A DNA stretch of 64,000 nt, taken from positions 1,798,001 through 1,862,000 of the forward strand of contig OX637287.1 of assembly GCA_951799445.1 (NCBI GenBank), in the 5' to 3' direction. The notes under the pieces were generated by a model. The model did no database searches and had not been told where the DNA came from. It saw only the letters and a list, made by a program, of their open reading frames with translations. Positions within the stretch are counted from its first letter, which is position 1, and each line of letters starts with the position of its first letter. This stretch comes from Pseudisothecium myosuroides (Eukaryota > Streptophyta > Bryopsida > Hypnales > Lembophyllaceae). A program made the position numbers and the translations under genes. This document shows, in pieces, positions 49,254 to 59,711 of the stretch.

Positions 49254-50497
49254 CCCTCGTCAAACAGCTTGGACTTGGTGACGGCCTCTTCGGTTGTCCC
49301 AAAAGTGGCCTTCACGTCTTCAGCTACTTTCCGGGTAGCCTCTGCCATCTCCCGTGTGGTGGCCATGTCCTCCTTGAGGAGCAACAATTTCGTCTTCAAC
49401 GACTCATTCTCCTTTTGGAGTCGTCGTATCTCCGCTTCTTGCTTCCGGATCTCATCCGGGCTGGAGATGAATTCTGCAACCACTCTTGCGAGGTTGCTAT
49501 CCGCTGGTGCTCCCACCAGCTCGCTGATTTGGTTCAGAACCAGCTTCTTCACCGCCCAGTCTGCTCGCACATCGCTCAAGATGTTGATCAGTTGGTTGAA
49601 CGGATCCGTCGGATCCGATCCGGAAGGACCCGGTTCTTCATAAACCGGTTTCTTCCCAGGGTTGGAGGTCTCACCCGGAGGGGTTGGGGTTCCTCTCCGG
49701 TGAGGAGGCGTTGTCTTCTGCCGCTTGTGCTGCAGCCGGTGTTGCTCCTCCTCTTCTTCTTCTTCATCGGAACCGGATACTTCCTCCTACTCTTCTTCCG
49801 ATTCCGATTCCCCATACTTCAAGAGTGACTCATGAGTCTTCCACTCCTTCTCCTCCGTATCCGTGAGGAGTTGGTTATGCTTGTAAAGATGGAAGATGTA
49901 GGGACTCAACGGAGTTGGCCTACTTCCTCCGATCTTTGGAACCAGACGGCTGACCAGATCGGAAAAGATCCTGGCCCAGTCCACTTTCCGTTCCCCGCTC
50001 AGGGCTCCGAAAACCAGGTTCCCAATGGCAATTGTCACCCTCGTCGGCTTCTCTGGGTGGATGATCGGAATCAGGAACTGCAGAAGGTTTTGATGCCGGT
50101 CGTCCAAACAATCTGCAACCGCATGCCCATCCTTCGAGTCCACCGTGGTCCGGAACTTCCCTCGGGTGTAACCTTCCTTCGAGGTGGCCATCCCTCGACC
50201 TCCTAACCGGAAGTCGTACACGGACCTCCACATCTCTTCCGTCCAACTGCCCGGAATCCCGCGGATGGTCTTGTCGAACTGATTCGAGAGGTTTCCCAAC
50301 AGCTCTCGAATCATTCGTTCCTCCCTAAATCCCCAGGGTTTATCGATCAGTCCTCCGCAACCCATCTTGGTAAGATCCTCTATGAGGTTGTCCTTTTCCT
50401 TCTCTTTTGCTGGAATAATCGGACACACCTTCCGGAGTTTAACTTCTACTACGGAGGAACTGGATGGTCCTGCTCTACTCTTGCGGAGCTGAGGCAT
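49249..50497 (-). pseudogene. gag-like ORF, N-terminal part, with one in-frame stop
   Basis: Begins at ATG 50497-50495 (MPQLRKSRAGPSSSS) and runs to the LTR-like insert, joining in frame with 44396-43882 (588 codons in all). It has a structured region near residues 40-220 (PWGFREERMIRELLGNLSNQFDKTI..., LLQFLIPIIHPEKPTRVTIAIGN, TPLSPYIFHLYKHNQLLTDTEEKEW), an acidic/basic linker, and a coiled coil (SSPDEIRKQEAEIRRLQKENESLKTKLLLLKEDM). The TAG at 49787-49789 interrupts an acidic run, with clear coding on both sides. It resembles plant retroelement or transposon-associated ORFs (gag-like or Transposase_32-like); there is no zinc knuckle. A minus TATA box (50771-50777) lies about 275 bases upstream. 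Assignment to a family is tentative. Confidence 0.65.
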
Positions 50498-51184
50498 GGA
50501 CACGAGCTGTGCTAACCGGATTCTCACTGAGGCTACCTTTCCCTCTCCTAGCCGCACGTCTCGTTTCTCACCTTTGCTCTTCCGATCTCAACCGGAATAC
50601 CTCTAAACCTGCAACACAAACTAAAGCGCTGCGCGCTCTAACACACACACACGCACACACAAACTCACAAAACAAGGGAGCAAAGCGCTGGGAGGAAAGC
50701 TAAGTGCGCGCTGGAGAGCGATTTCCGCAAACGAAGTTTGAAAAAGAGTGGCAACTGGATTGGTCAGCCTATTTATAGTCTGATCTGTCATCATGACCCA
50801 ATCCGTTCCTGACCCAATCCGTTCCAACTCAGATCCGCTCCAACTTTAATCCGGTTTAGATTCAGATCGAATCCGGATTGTCACCTCTTCCGTTCCGTAG
50901 TTAATTTCCGGTTTTCCGTTACCTCTTGCTCAATTCCGGATCCCAGATCACGGTTTCCGTTCCAAGATTTAGATAACTTACAAAAAACCAAAAATTCACA
51001 CTGCGACAGTGATCAATCCAAGCAGTCCAAATCACGGATCCTCTATAAAGATTGCTAAGGCATACCCTTCATGATTTCTAACCCTCAGACATCACTAGTC
51101 AAACATAATCCCAAGTAACTCCCTTGACTGGACCCAGCCATCATAGTATGCGGATTCACATTGGTTCGGATCAGCTGCAGCTAA
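50498..51184 (-). other. 5' region of gag-like ORF
   Basis: Contains an ACACACAC microsatellite (50640-50662) and CCGGATC-rich sequence. No further ORF is seen. Confidence 0.45.
50771..50777 (-). promoter_or_regulatory. TATA box upstream of gag-like ORF
   Basis: TATAAAT on the minus strand, followed by GGCTGACC; suitable position for transcription of the minus-strand ORF. Confidence 0.5.
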
Positions 51185-51649
51185 AAGCGTAGAGTAGAAT
51201 TTAGGGGTTAAACCTTAGAGGTAGAAGTTGAAAGTTCAAATTAACCGTGGAAAGTAAAAAACTTAGAATAGAAGTTAAAACTCAGAATTAACCTGGGGGG
51301 TTCATGGAAGGAACTTAGGGGGTCCCATTTCAGTTAGTTAGGATTGTTCAAAATGGCACCAACCACCCAATCTACACTAGACATAGGATAGACAGTTAGT
51401 ACGGTAGAATTTCACCGTTAGATCACCGTAACCCCTGATTATTGGCAGTTAGCTTGGAAGTCATCACATGCATCTCTAAGCATTTCTTTTGCCCATCCAC
51501 AACACTTAGGAAACATTAGCAAAAGATCCATTGCTTGGAAGGCACAGTGGACCGCGCTTACAACGCCCTCTTAAATTAAAAAGTGGATAAAAGCTAAGAA
51601 CCTGGTCGTGTTCGCTTTATTACCAAAGGTGGATAATCTAGCGCCTACA
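51185..51649 (+). mobile_element. LTR-like element, 5'-truncated third copy
   Basis: About 465 bp matching the right end of the two long elements (GGTTCATGGAAGGAAC, CCATTGCTTGGAAGGCACAG, end TAATCTAGCGCCTACA). It is more diverged than they are from each other, so probably older. It interrupts the LINE fragment that continues to its right. Confidence 0.75.
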
Positions 51650-52243
51650 GGCACCTAGAGAGTTGCAAAGCCCAGTGATGGCAGAGGATGCGGGCTTCTC
51701 ACATACAACCTTAAAGAACTCTGCGGATACCATATCTCCGCGGAATTTCCATCTTATGCGGGCTCTAACTCTTTGACCGGCTACCTTTCTAGTCTCCACT
51801 TCTTGGAAGCGGATTCGAGCTGCTCCATGAGAGTTTTGAAATAGGAGGTCATCTGGAGCCGCTTGCAAGGCTATTGAGGCAGAAGAGAGGTCCTTTCTAG
51901 CTTTGTCTTCCTCCGCTCGAAAGTCGAGAGCCTTGCAGGAACAGAATGCATGATAGGCCTTGGACACAGCTTTCATCTTGGAGAAAAAAGGGGTGGAGGG
52001 TGGAAGTCCATACCAGGCTTGCTCGATAACCGGCCGAGCCTTATTCAACCAGAGGTCACTCATCTTCCATCTGCTTGGCCACACTGGAGTAGAGTTGAAT
52101 TCCACTGTAGCAGAAACCGGCGAATGATCTGACCAGGCATTATCACTATGAATCATATAGTCAACCAGCTTCTGATTTGATAAGCCTGCACCATTCTTGA
52201 ATAGATAGATCCTATCAAGTCTGTCTAGAATTTGGTGCCCATC
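51650..52243 (-). pseudogene. LINE ORF2 fragment: endonuclease end to pre-RT region
   Basis: Minus-strand frame with DGHQILDRLDRIYL and SDHSPVSATVEF, the C-terminal motifs of an APE-type endonuclease (the SDH triad element). Then comes RARIRWKFRGDMVSAEFFKVVCEKPASSAITGL, which matches the W..(E)GD..S.FF segment before the reverse transcriptase of plant LINEs. It is cut on both sides: by the LTR-like element at 52244 and the truncated copy ending at 51649. No RT catalytic motif remains here. Confidence 0.85.
52239..52243. repeat. 5-bp target duplication of LTR-like element 2 (left)
   Basis: CCATC, identical to 57188-57192. Confidence 0.85.
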
Positions 52244-53531
52244 TGTGAGCTCCCAATTTGTCACTTGGGACTCGTAGAATTATTTTTTTGGAAATTTGCA
52301 ATTTAAAGTTGATAAAAGTATACAAAAATCCATAAAAAGAGTGTAGAACCGAAATAGGGTTGTGTCATACCCATTATAGTATTTGGTCTAGATTTGTGTT
52401 GTCTACTTAGAATCCCCCAAACCTTGCCTAAAAATAGTATAGGAGTAACGAAAAGGTTAGATCTGGAGGATTCGAATCACACAGCCCCCAAAGGGCTAAA
52501 TCCCACCATGAATGTGGCGATTCATGGCTAGGTCGGTCCGAGGGATCCACAGCGAGGCCACTAGGTCGGGTCCTAGAATTAGATTTAGAATTCCCCATTA
52601 GATCGACGAATTCCCAAATCCCGATCGTTAGCATGCAGGAGTCACTCACGCAAGACCGGGCCCGTGGAGGAATCTACAGCCCAAGGATGGTGTTCTAGGG
52701 TGAATCCCATGCCAGGAGTCCAACGGCGAAATCGGTTCGCCAAGATTCCTCCACCCGCAGAAGATTCCCGCACCGTCGCTAATTCAAGGAGATGGCCAGT
52801 TTAAATCTCCATTGACCAATCGTGCCAGGTACAGAAATACACCCGCATGTCTTTCATGCGACTCCCTGAGAGGTCATGTGAAAAATCCCGGCATCTTCCG
52901 ACTTGCAGAAGAACCTTTTTCCGGGTGGTCAACCCTCCTAATCTCCAACGGGAATTTCATGGAAATTACCCAGGTTACAATAAAATCTCACTAAAAATTA
53001 GACTAGCTTGTTTTATGTTAATAATGCGCTCCGTGAAGTTTCACGACATTCCGATAGCGGCAAGTACCCGAACCGGCGAGATTCCTCGGGAATTAACCAC
53101 GTGGCGGGGTCCCCGCCACGTTGACCGGCATTCCGGGACCATACGATGGCGAAACGAAGTCAACCAAAAGTCCTTCCCGACTCTCTCGCACCTACCGGAG
53201 ACCCTAGGCTATTCACATTTCTCAAAATAGGAGACCCCCAAGATCTAGGATTTTACCACGATTTGGTTTTTAAACTAAATTAGCCTACGATGGGTTTTTG
53301 GCCTCGGTACGGAAGATAGGGGAATCCAAGACTAAACACGGCGTTCTGGATCCAACAGCGCAATCCGTTCGGCAATTGGAGCTAATCTCCAAAAGTTAAG
53401 ATGTTGGTCCAGCATAGATGGTAGAAGTAGAAATTTAGGATGTAGGATGAAAATCTTTGAGGATGAGGATGAAAATCCCCGTTGATAAGGTTACCTTAGA
53501 ACTCTAGAGGGAGGGGTGAGCTCTTGGAAAC

Positions 53532-53540
53532 CTATATAAG
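53532..53540 (+). promoter_or_regulatory. TATA box in LTR-like element 2
   Basis: CTATATAAG, same context as 45691 in copy 1. Confidence 0.7.
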
Positions 53541-54009
53541 GGCCCCATTTCTCTCTCTAGAACACCCCCAATTCTTGTTTTGGATCCGTGGGTCCAAGTT
53601 ATTTTGGATATTTTGGCGTTTGAAGCCAAAAACCTCTACGGTGTTTTCGGAGCACTTTTGGCTCCATTGTTGCTTATTTTCAAGCTTTGAAGGTCCTTGG
53701 GGGTCCTTCTATCTTGCCTTGTTTACTCTTTGTGTACTCTTAGTGCTCTTGTTTTGAGTTGAGAGATCCTCTCTTTCCGTGTGTATCTTTGTTTGTATCC
53801 TTGAGAGCTAGCTTGTGTGGTTTAGAGGCCTTGTGGTGTCTTACACTAACCCTAAAGCAACCCCCCACCGTACCTTGGCGATGCCGCTTTGGGGGGCCTT
53901 TAGCGTGTGAGATTGTTGTGTTGTCACGTGTTCCTAACTTGTGGGGTCTCTAAGTGCGCTCTTACCCTTGATCTAACGTTTCCCTTGTTGAGTGGACCCC
54001 TCCCCTTGT

Positions 54010-54340
54010 GGGACGGCGAAGCTTTGACTTTGTGGTGTGGGTTTCTCTTAAGTATTGGTCTAACCTTCTTCTAACTTCTCTCTTGTCGAGTGGACCCCCC
54101 TCCGGGACGGCGAAGCTTTGACCCTATGTACGTTTCCTTTTGAAAGTTTTTGTCTTTACCTTCTTCTAAAGTCCCTCCCATTGTGTGGTCCCCCCTTGGA
54201 AACGGCGAAGCTTTGAACTTGTGACAAGGTTAAAGTCCTAGAGTGTGTGTTAAAAGTTTAGGCGGCGGAGCTTTGAACCCTCGGAGTGCTATCAAGTCCT
54301 AAAGTTGGTGTTAAACCCAATTGACGGCGAAGCTTTGAAC
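54010..54340 (+). repeat. repeated ACGGCGAAGCTTTG motif in leader, copy 2
   Basis: Five motifs (one as GGCGGCGGAGCTTTGA) spaced about 60-100 bases apart, matching the array in copy 1. Confidence 0.8.
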
Positions 54341-54439
54341 CTCCCCCGTATTTAGTTCCAAAGTCTAGTTTCCAAGACCTTTGTGGAAACATCCAGAGTT
54401 TAGCTTCCAAGATATGTAGGTTTTCTTTGTGTTTGGCAA

Positions 54440-54860
54440 GTCCCATGGTTCCAAGTTTTAGTTAGGCTAGGGTCCCCCAAGTTCTAGTTTTCCCCCAAGA
54501 TAGTGAGTCTAAGTGTCCCCAAGGTTTAGTTTTCCCCCTAGTTTTTAGTCTAAGTTTCCCCAAGGTTTAGTTTTCCCCCTAGTTTTTTAGTCTAAGTGTC
54601 CCCAAGGTTTAGTTTTCCCCCTAGTTCTTTTCTCCTTTGTATTATTTTTTTTAGCCTAGCCTACCCAAAGTTTGCAAGAAAAAGACCAGTCCAGTTCACA
54701 GCAAGTTCACAGTCCAGTTTACAGTCCAGTTCACAGTCCAGTTCACAGCAAGTTCACAGTCCAATTACAGTCCAAGTTCACAGTCCAGTTACAGTCCAAG
54801 TTCACAGCCAAGTTCACAGCCAGTCACAGTCCAGTCACAGCCAGTCACAGTCCAGTTCAA
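54440..54860 (+). repeat. copy-specific tandem repeats (element 2)
   Basis: About three ~43-bp units with CCCCAAGGTTTAGTTTTCCC (54470-54630), then a run of CAGTCCAGTTCA / CAGCCAGTCA units (54690-54860). Neither type occurs in copy 1. Confidence 0.8.
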
Positions 54861-55591
54861 AAAAAACACAGAACGTAACAAAGAAAAAAACAAAAACAAA
54901 TTATAATTAATTAATTAAAAAAAAAAACCCGACCCCCCTCCAGCCAGCAAGAGGCCGGCCAACAGGAGGTCGGCTTGGCTCGGCAGGCTTGGTCCAGGGC
55001 CCCGGGCTCCACCTTCTCCTTGTTTTTTTTGAATTTTTTCCTTTCCTAAACAAAAAAGAGGTGTTGGATTAGATGGGCTAGGGGTAGAGTAGGGGAGTAG
55101 GAACTAGGGAAAGGAGTCTAAAAAGGGAAGAGGGGGAAGAGAAGTAGCACCTCCACGCACACACCTGCAAACAAGCCCTCCCAACTCTCTCACCACCAAC
55201 ACAACACAAGCAAGAATGGAAGGAGATTAGGAAGAAGAAGTTGAAATAGGTGGAGAAGGTGAGAGACGATAAATAGTGACTTAGGCTTAGGCTTAGGTAG
55301 GATTAGAAAAGGAAATCTTGAGAATTCGTGGTGACCGTTGGGAGGAGGATTAGGATGACACAAAGGCAAAATTGTGTAAGAGGATAGTTGGCATCTTAAA
55401 AACCTCCTTGAAATTGGAGACCATAGTGTAAGACTCATAAAAGCTTAGGTGGAATAGTACTAGTGTAGAAGAAGGGAGGAAGAAAGAAAAAGAAGGAGGA
55501 AGGGAAAGAAGGAAGTTAGATTGCAAGGGTGTAATATTTTCTCAAATTAAGCGGTGAGCTCGGAAAAAATCAAACAAAACAAAGGATTGCT

Positions 55592-55654
55592 ATGGAGCAT
55601 GAGGATGTCTACGTGGACGTGGACGAAGTGATTTCCGAAACCGGTAGTGAAGAG
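55592..55654 (+). CDS. short conserved first exon inside LTR-like element 2
   Basis: Counterpart of 47774-47836: 21 codons (MEHEDVYVDVDEVISETGSEE) ending at GAG/GTGAGT. Three of the seven differences from copy 1 are silent and the rest conservative to moderate (R/H, H/Y, E/D, G/V). Confidence 0.5.
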
Positions 55655-55929
55655 GTGAGTTTTTGAAATTAACCCTTGGTATTTTCCCTAATTAGCATTG
55701 ATTTCCTTAGTCAGCCCTAAAGTGTGATTAGCGAGCCGTGATTAGTGCCAATTAGAAGTTTAGATTCAAAAGTCTATAGATTAGTGATAGGGGTTTCCAA
55801 AAACATCTTATAAGTAAGATTTGACCGTAAACTGACCGCGTTAGGCTAAGTTAAGTGGTAGGGCGTAGAACGGAGGAATTTTAATTAAATTTGATCCACA
55901 AAGAATCATGGATGGAACTTAGGGGTTTA

Positions 55930-56770
55930 AATTAGAACAAGAATTTAAGATTAAAGTTAGGGATTAATTAGCGGTTAGAATTAGAATCGAATTACATTCT
56001 CATTTCTTAAAGTTAAAATTCTAAGGTCAAAATTTAGAGTTAACTTTGGGAAGCAAAAAGTAGAGTAGGAAATAGAAGTCAAAAGTAGAATCCACTTAGG
56101 AAGTAGATTGTTGGGTTAAAAATAGAGTTAAAATTAGAAGTCAAGACCCTAGAGTTAAAAGTTGGAATTAAATTTAGGAGGATAACATTTAGAGTTAATC
56201 TAGGGTTAAAACGATAGGATTAAATTTGGAAGTAGAAGTCAAAAGTCAAAAGTCAAAAGTTTAGAGTAAATTAAAAGGTTAAATTTTAGTCAATTGGGGA
56301 GTAAAAAGTTGGAAGTGAAAAGCTAAAAGTAGAAGTTAAAAGTTAGAGGTAGAAGTAAAATTTTAGAGTTAGTTGGAAGTAGAAAAAATCTAGAGTCAAA
56401 GTGAAAACATAGAGTCAAACCCAGAGGTTAAAATGGGGGATTAATTGTAGAAGTGAAAATTTAGAGTTAAAAGTCAAAAACCTAGAGTTAAATTAGGAAT
56501 AAAAATCTACAGTAGAAAGTGAAAAGTGAAAGTTATAGTTAGATTTGGAGGGTAAAACTTAGAGTTAATTTAGGAGTAAAAACCTAGAAGTTAAAGTCAA
56601 AACATAGAGTTAACTTTAGAAAGTAAATTTTAGAGTTAGTCTAGGAGTAAAAACTTGGAGTCAAAAGTCAAAACAAAGTCAAACGGTAGCATTAAATTTT
56701 GAAGTTAAATTCTCTAATTAGTTTGGGAAGCTAAAAACCTAGAGTATACTTAGAAGTTAAAAGTTAGAGT
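55930..56770 (+). repeat. degenerate TTAGAGTTAAAAGT repeat field (element 2)
   Basis: Same composition and position as 47880-48850 in copy 1. Confidence 0.75.
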
Positions 56771-57187
56771 AAGAATTGGAACTTTAGGGGTAGCTTTTAA
56801 AAGTAGAACTTCTAGGTGGAGTCTTAGAAACCCAAGATAGTCTTAGGGGTTCATGGAAGGAACATAGGGGTTCCCCTTTTTACGTAGTTAGGGACGTTAG
56901 AAATGACGCCAACTACCCAGTCTACCCTCGACATAGGATAGATAGTTAGGGAGTTAGAATTTTACCATTACCCCTGAGCATTGCAGTTATCTTGTGAGTT
57001 ACTACATGCATTCTAATTATTCGCTGCCATCCACGACACTTAGGAAACGTTAGCAAAAAAGATCCATTGCTTGGAAGGCACAGTGGACCGCGCTCACATC
57101 ACCCCCATATATTAAAAATGTGGATAAAGGCATAGAACCTGGTCGGTGTTCGCTCTATTACCAAGGGTGGGTAATCTAGCGCCCACA

Positions 57188-57192
57188 CCATC
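57188..57192. repeat. 5-bp target duplication of LTR-like element 2 (right)
   Basis: CCATC, partner of 52239-52243. Confidence 0.85.
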
Positions 57193-57216
57193 ACACTAGA
57201 AGAAAACTGCGTTTAA

Positions 57217-57700
57217 CCCCTAAAGGACCATTGTCCCCTCGGGGGACAAAATAGAAATCGGGTAGGCTCCTACTAATGGGATTTGTGTCTCAATTATTGG
57301 AATTTTTTTAGGGAAGAGTGTTTTGTAAGGGCTACATGGGGGAGAAAAAAAAAGACATTTGGATTTGTCATTCAAAAGTTATATCACATGCAAGTCAATT
57401 TCTATATGAGAGGCAGAGTGGGCAGAGCTGACTTTGGAAAATTCCGAGGAGGGCCAATTGCGCGGATGAGGGGCAGTGGAGCTGCAGTGGTCAACAGGTG
57501 GGGAAAAGGACGGGAGCAAGGGAACACAAGCAGGGAGCTTAGGCTGTCAGAAGGGGAGCGCGAGCAAGGAAATCGGGTGGGGAGCGTGGCAAGAGAGCTC
57601 ATGGGAGCGTGAGCTGAGGTAAGCATGAGGGGAAGGGAGGGGTGGCAGGGGAGCAGGAGTCACTTTCAATGCCTGTCACCCCCATTCTGTTAATTATTTT
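57217..57700 (+). mobile_element. long TTAA-flanked element, diverged or partial copy B4
   Basis: TTAA at 57213-57216 followed by CCCCTAAAGGACCATTGTCC and the GTCCCCTCGGGGGAC hairpin. Beyond ~57300 only scattered likeness to the other copies remains. No matching right end was found, so the end given is arbitrary. Confidence 0.5.
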
Positions 57701-58040
57701 TTTCAAAAACAACAACAAAGCATCACCTTCTAATCAAAATGAGGCAAACAAACAAATAAAAATTATATAGGTAAATAAAGAAATCAATAATTCAAATGAA
57801 CAAATAATTTCTCTTTATGCACAAGGGCTACAAATATTATTTCTAATCACGGTAAAAAGGCTATCTTTTTTTTGAGTACTATTACATAAATCATCTTTGC
57901 ACCAAATAGAAAACACAACTGCCTTCCACATAGATGATTTTCCCAAAAAAAATCATAAAAAGTGTCATGACTATGTAGTATATTCATATGTTGTTTAAAA
58001 AACTATTTTGGAAAAAAAAAAAAAATTTGTCTTCTAAGAC
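57701..58040. other. AT-rich spacer, nothing recognised
   Basis: Poly-A and AT-rich sequence between the partial TTAA element and the tandem MITEs. Confidence 0.4.
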
Positions 58041-58379
58041 ACTAGTCACAATAGTCACAATTGACAAAATCTTCCACAATTCTTACCTCCACATTCAAAA
58101 AATGATCCAAGACATTCCCAAGAGTCATAATAATACTAAACAAGCATATGAGCCTAGGAAAGTGAACATGCCAATGCCAGTTTTTCATTTCACTGGAGTT
58201 GCAAGGCCAAAACAATCAAAAAATCCCCCCCAAAATGTAAAAGTGTCCAATGCTTCCACAAATTTGCATGTGGGTGTCTTATATTGAATACAAAACATAT
58301 ACAAGTTCTAAGGACATTTCACCCATCCAATCAAGAGTTGTGCAAGAATTAGTAGAGTTGTGACTAATGTGACTAATGC
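58041..58379. mobile_element. MITE with TAGTCACA ends, tandem copy 1
   Basis: Ends CTAGTCACAATAGTCACA and GTGACTAATGTGACTAAT are inverted repeats. The inside is almost identical to 58390-58727, offset by 350 bases. Confidence 0.7.
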
Positions 58380-58389
58380 TCTAGAAGGG

Positions 58390-58727
58390 CATTAGTCACA
58401 TTAGTCACAGTTGACAAAATCTTCCACAATTCTTACCTCCACATTCAAAAAATGGTCCAAGACATTCCCAAGAGTCATAATAATACTAAACAAGCATATG
58501 AGCCTAGGAAAGTGAGCATGCCAATGCCAGTTTTTCATTTCACTGGAGTTGCAAGGCCAAAACAATCGAAAAATCCCCCCAAAATGTAAAAGTGTCCAAT
58601 GCTTCCACAAATTTGCATGTGGGTGTCTTATATTGAATACAAAACATATACAAGTTCTAAGGACATTTCACCCATCCAATCAAGAGTTGTGCAAGAATTA
58701 GTAGAGTTGTGACTATTGTGACTAAGG
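58390..58727. mobile_element. MITE with TAGTCACA ends, tandem copy 2
   Basis: Begins CATTAGTCACATTAGTCACA and ends GTGACTATTGTGACTAAG. It is separated from copy 1 by about ten bases (TCTAGAAGGG). A third, more diverged, inverted copy lies at about 59222-59440. Confidence 0.7.
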
Positions 58728-59221
58728 CAAAACAACCCATTACGGACAGAATGGGGAGTTTGCCCTCATGTCATTGCTGAAATTTTAAAAAAAAATTTCC
58801 ACATAAAGGCAAGTGATAGAAATGGCGAGAGCAATTGAAATTATATTTTTTCAAAGAAGTGTGAATTTGTTATTAATTTGTGAAGGTGCACCCCATCATA
58901 GCCTAAAAGAGTCTTTAGACTACCCCAAAACCAATAGAAACGTATTTATAACGGTCGCCTTACTCACCTACAACAATCACAATATTTTCTAACACGGAAG
59001 CCCTAAAACAATCACTTCCTACAATGAATTAGCACTAAAAAGCTAGAAGTTCCTATTCTGGTCACTAATCACTCCATTCCGGTTAGCTAAGACATTGATT
59101 GTAGCCCAAATCTCATTCACTAAAAGAAGACCATAATGGAATGGAAGAAAACCTAATGAGGTCATTTGTAGGTGTCCACAATGGATCTTCTGTCCATTAT
59201 GGACTATATTACCTTAGTGTC

Positions 59222-59440
59222 AATGCAAAATTTGTGGGAGCATTAGACACTTTTAGATTTTTGAGGGATTGTTCGCTTGTTTTTGCTCTGAACCCCAATG
59301 AAATGAAAAATTGGCATTGGCATGTTCACTTTCCTTGGCTCTTATATTTGTTTAGTATTATTAGAACTCTTGAATGTCTTGGACCATTTTTCAAATGAGG
59401 AGGTCAGAATTGTGGAAGATTTTGTCAAGCGTGCTATTGT
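59222..59440. repeat. diverged inverted copy of the TAGTCACA MITE
   Basis: The reverse complement matches the inner part of 58041-58727 (AAATTTGTGG, AATGAAATGAAAAA(C/T)TGGCA, TTGTGGAAGATTTTGTCAA). Its outer repeats are degraded. Confidence 0.65.
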
Positions 59441-59711
59441 AACCATTATTAGGAGCTAATGAATCAAAAGTTGCCAAAAAGCAACATGGAACACATTTTC
59501 AAAGACATCTTGGAAAGCACCATTGTCTTCAAGTTCATTATGCACAACATAGTTTTTTCGAGTATATTTTTATTTACACACATTTGACCATGTGGATTGT
59601 AAAATATAAGCATTTCAAAAGACATTTTGTTTTCTTCTGTTGTTCCCAAGAATTTGAGCTACTTTTGACCACTGATTGATGTAAATATTTGCACTATAGA
59701 TGCTAAATTAA

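Larger units (their letters stand above)
52244..57187 (+). mobile_element. giant solo-LTR-like element, copy 2 (4944 bp, TG...CA)
   Basis: Begins TGTGAGCTCCCAATTTGTCA and ends TAATCTAGCGCCCACA, flanked by CCATC. Its first ~1.45 kb is almost identical to copy 1. The leader motif array, the short exon and the repeat field are all present in the same order. The variable module differs (54440-54860). Its own target duplication, different from that of copy 1, shows that the two copies inserted independently and are not the two LTRs of one element spanning 49249-52243. Confidence 0.8.

Noticed and set aside
49249..52243. Reading 44402-49248 and 52244-57187 as the two LTRs of one retrotransposon with 49249-52243 as its inside
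   Set aside because: Each has its own 5-bp duplication (GGACT, CCATC); the sequence between is a split gag-like ORF, a truncated third copy and a LINE fragment, all on the minus strand.
54596..54910. Plus-strand frame with SSQSS/VHSQ repeats as a low-complexity protein
   Set aside because: It is the translation of the CAGTCCAGTTCA tandem repeat in all three frames, within the variable module of the LTR-like element.
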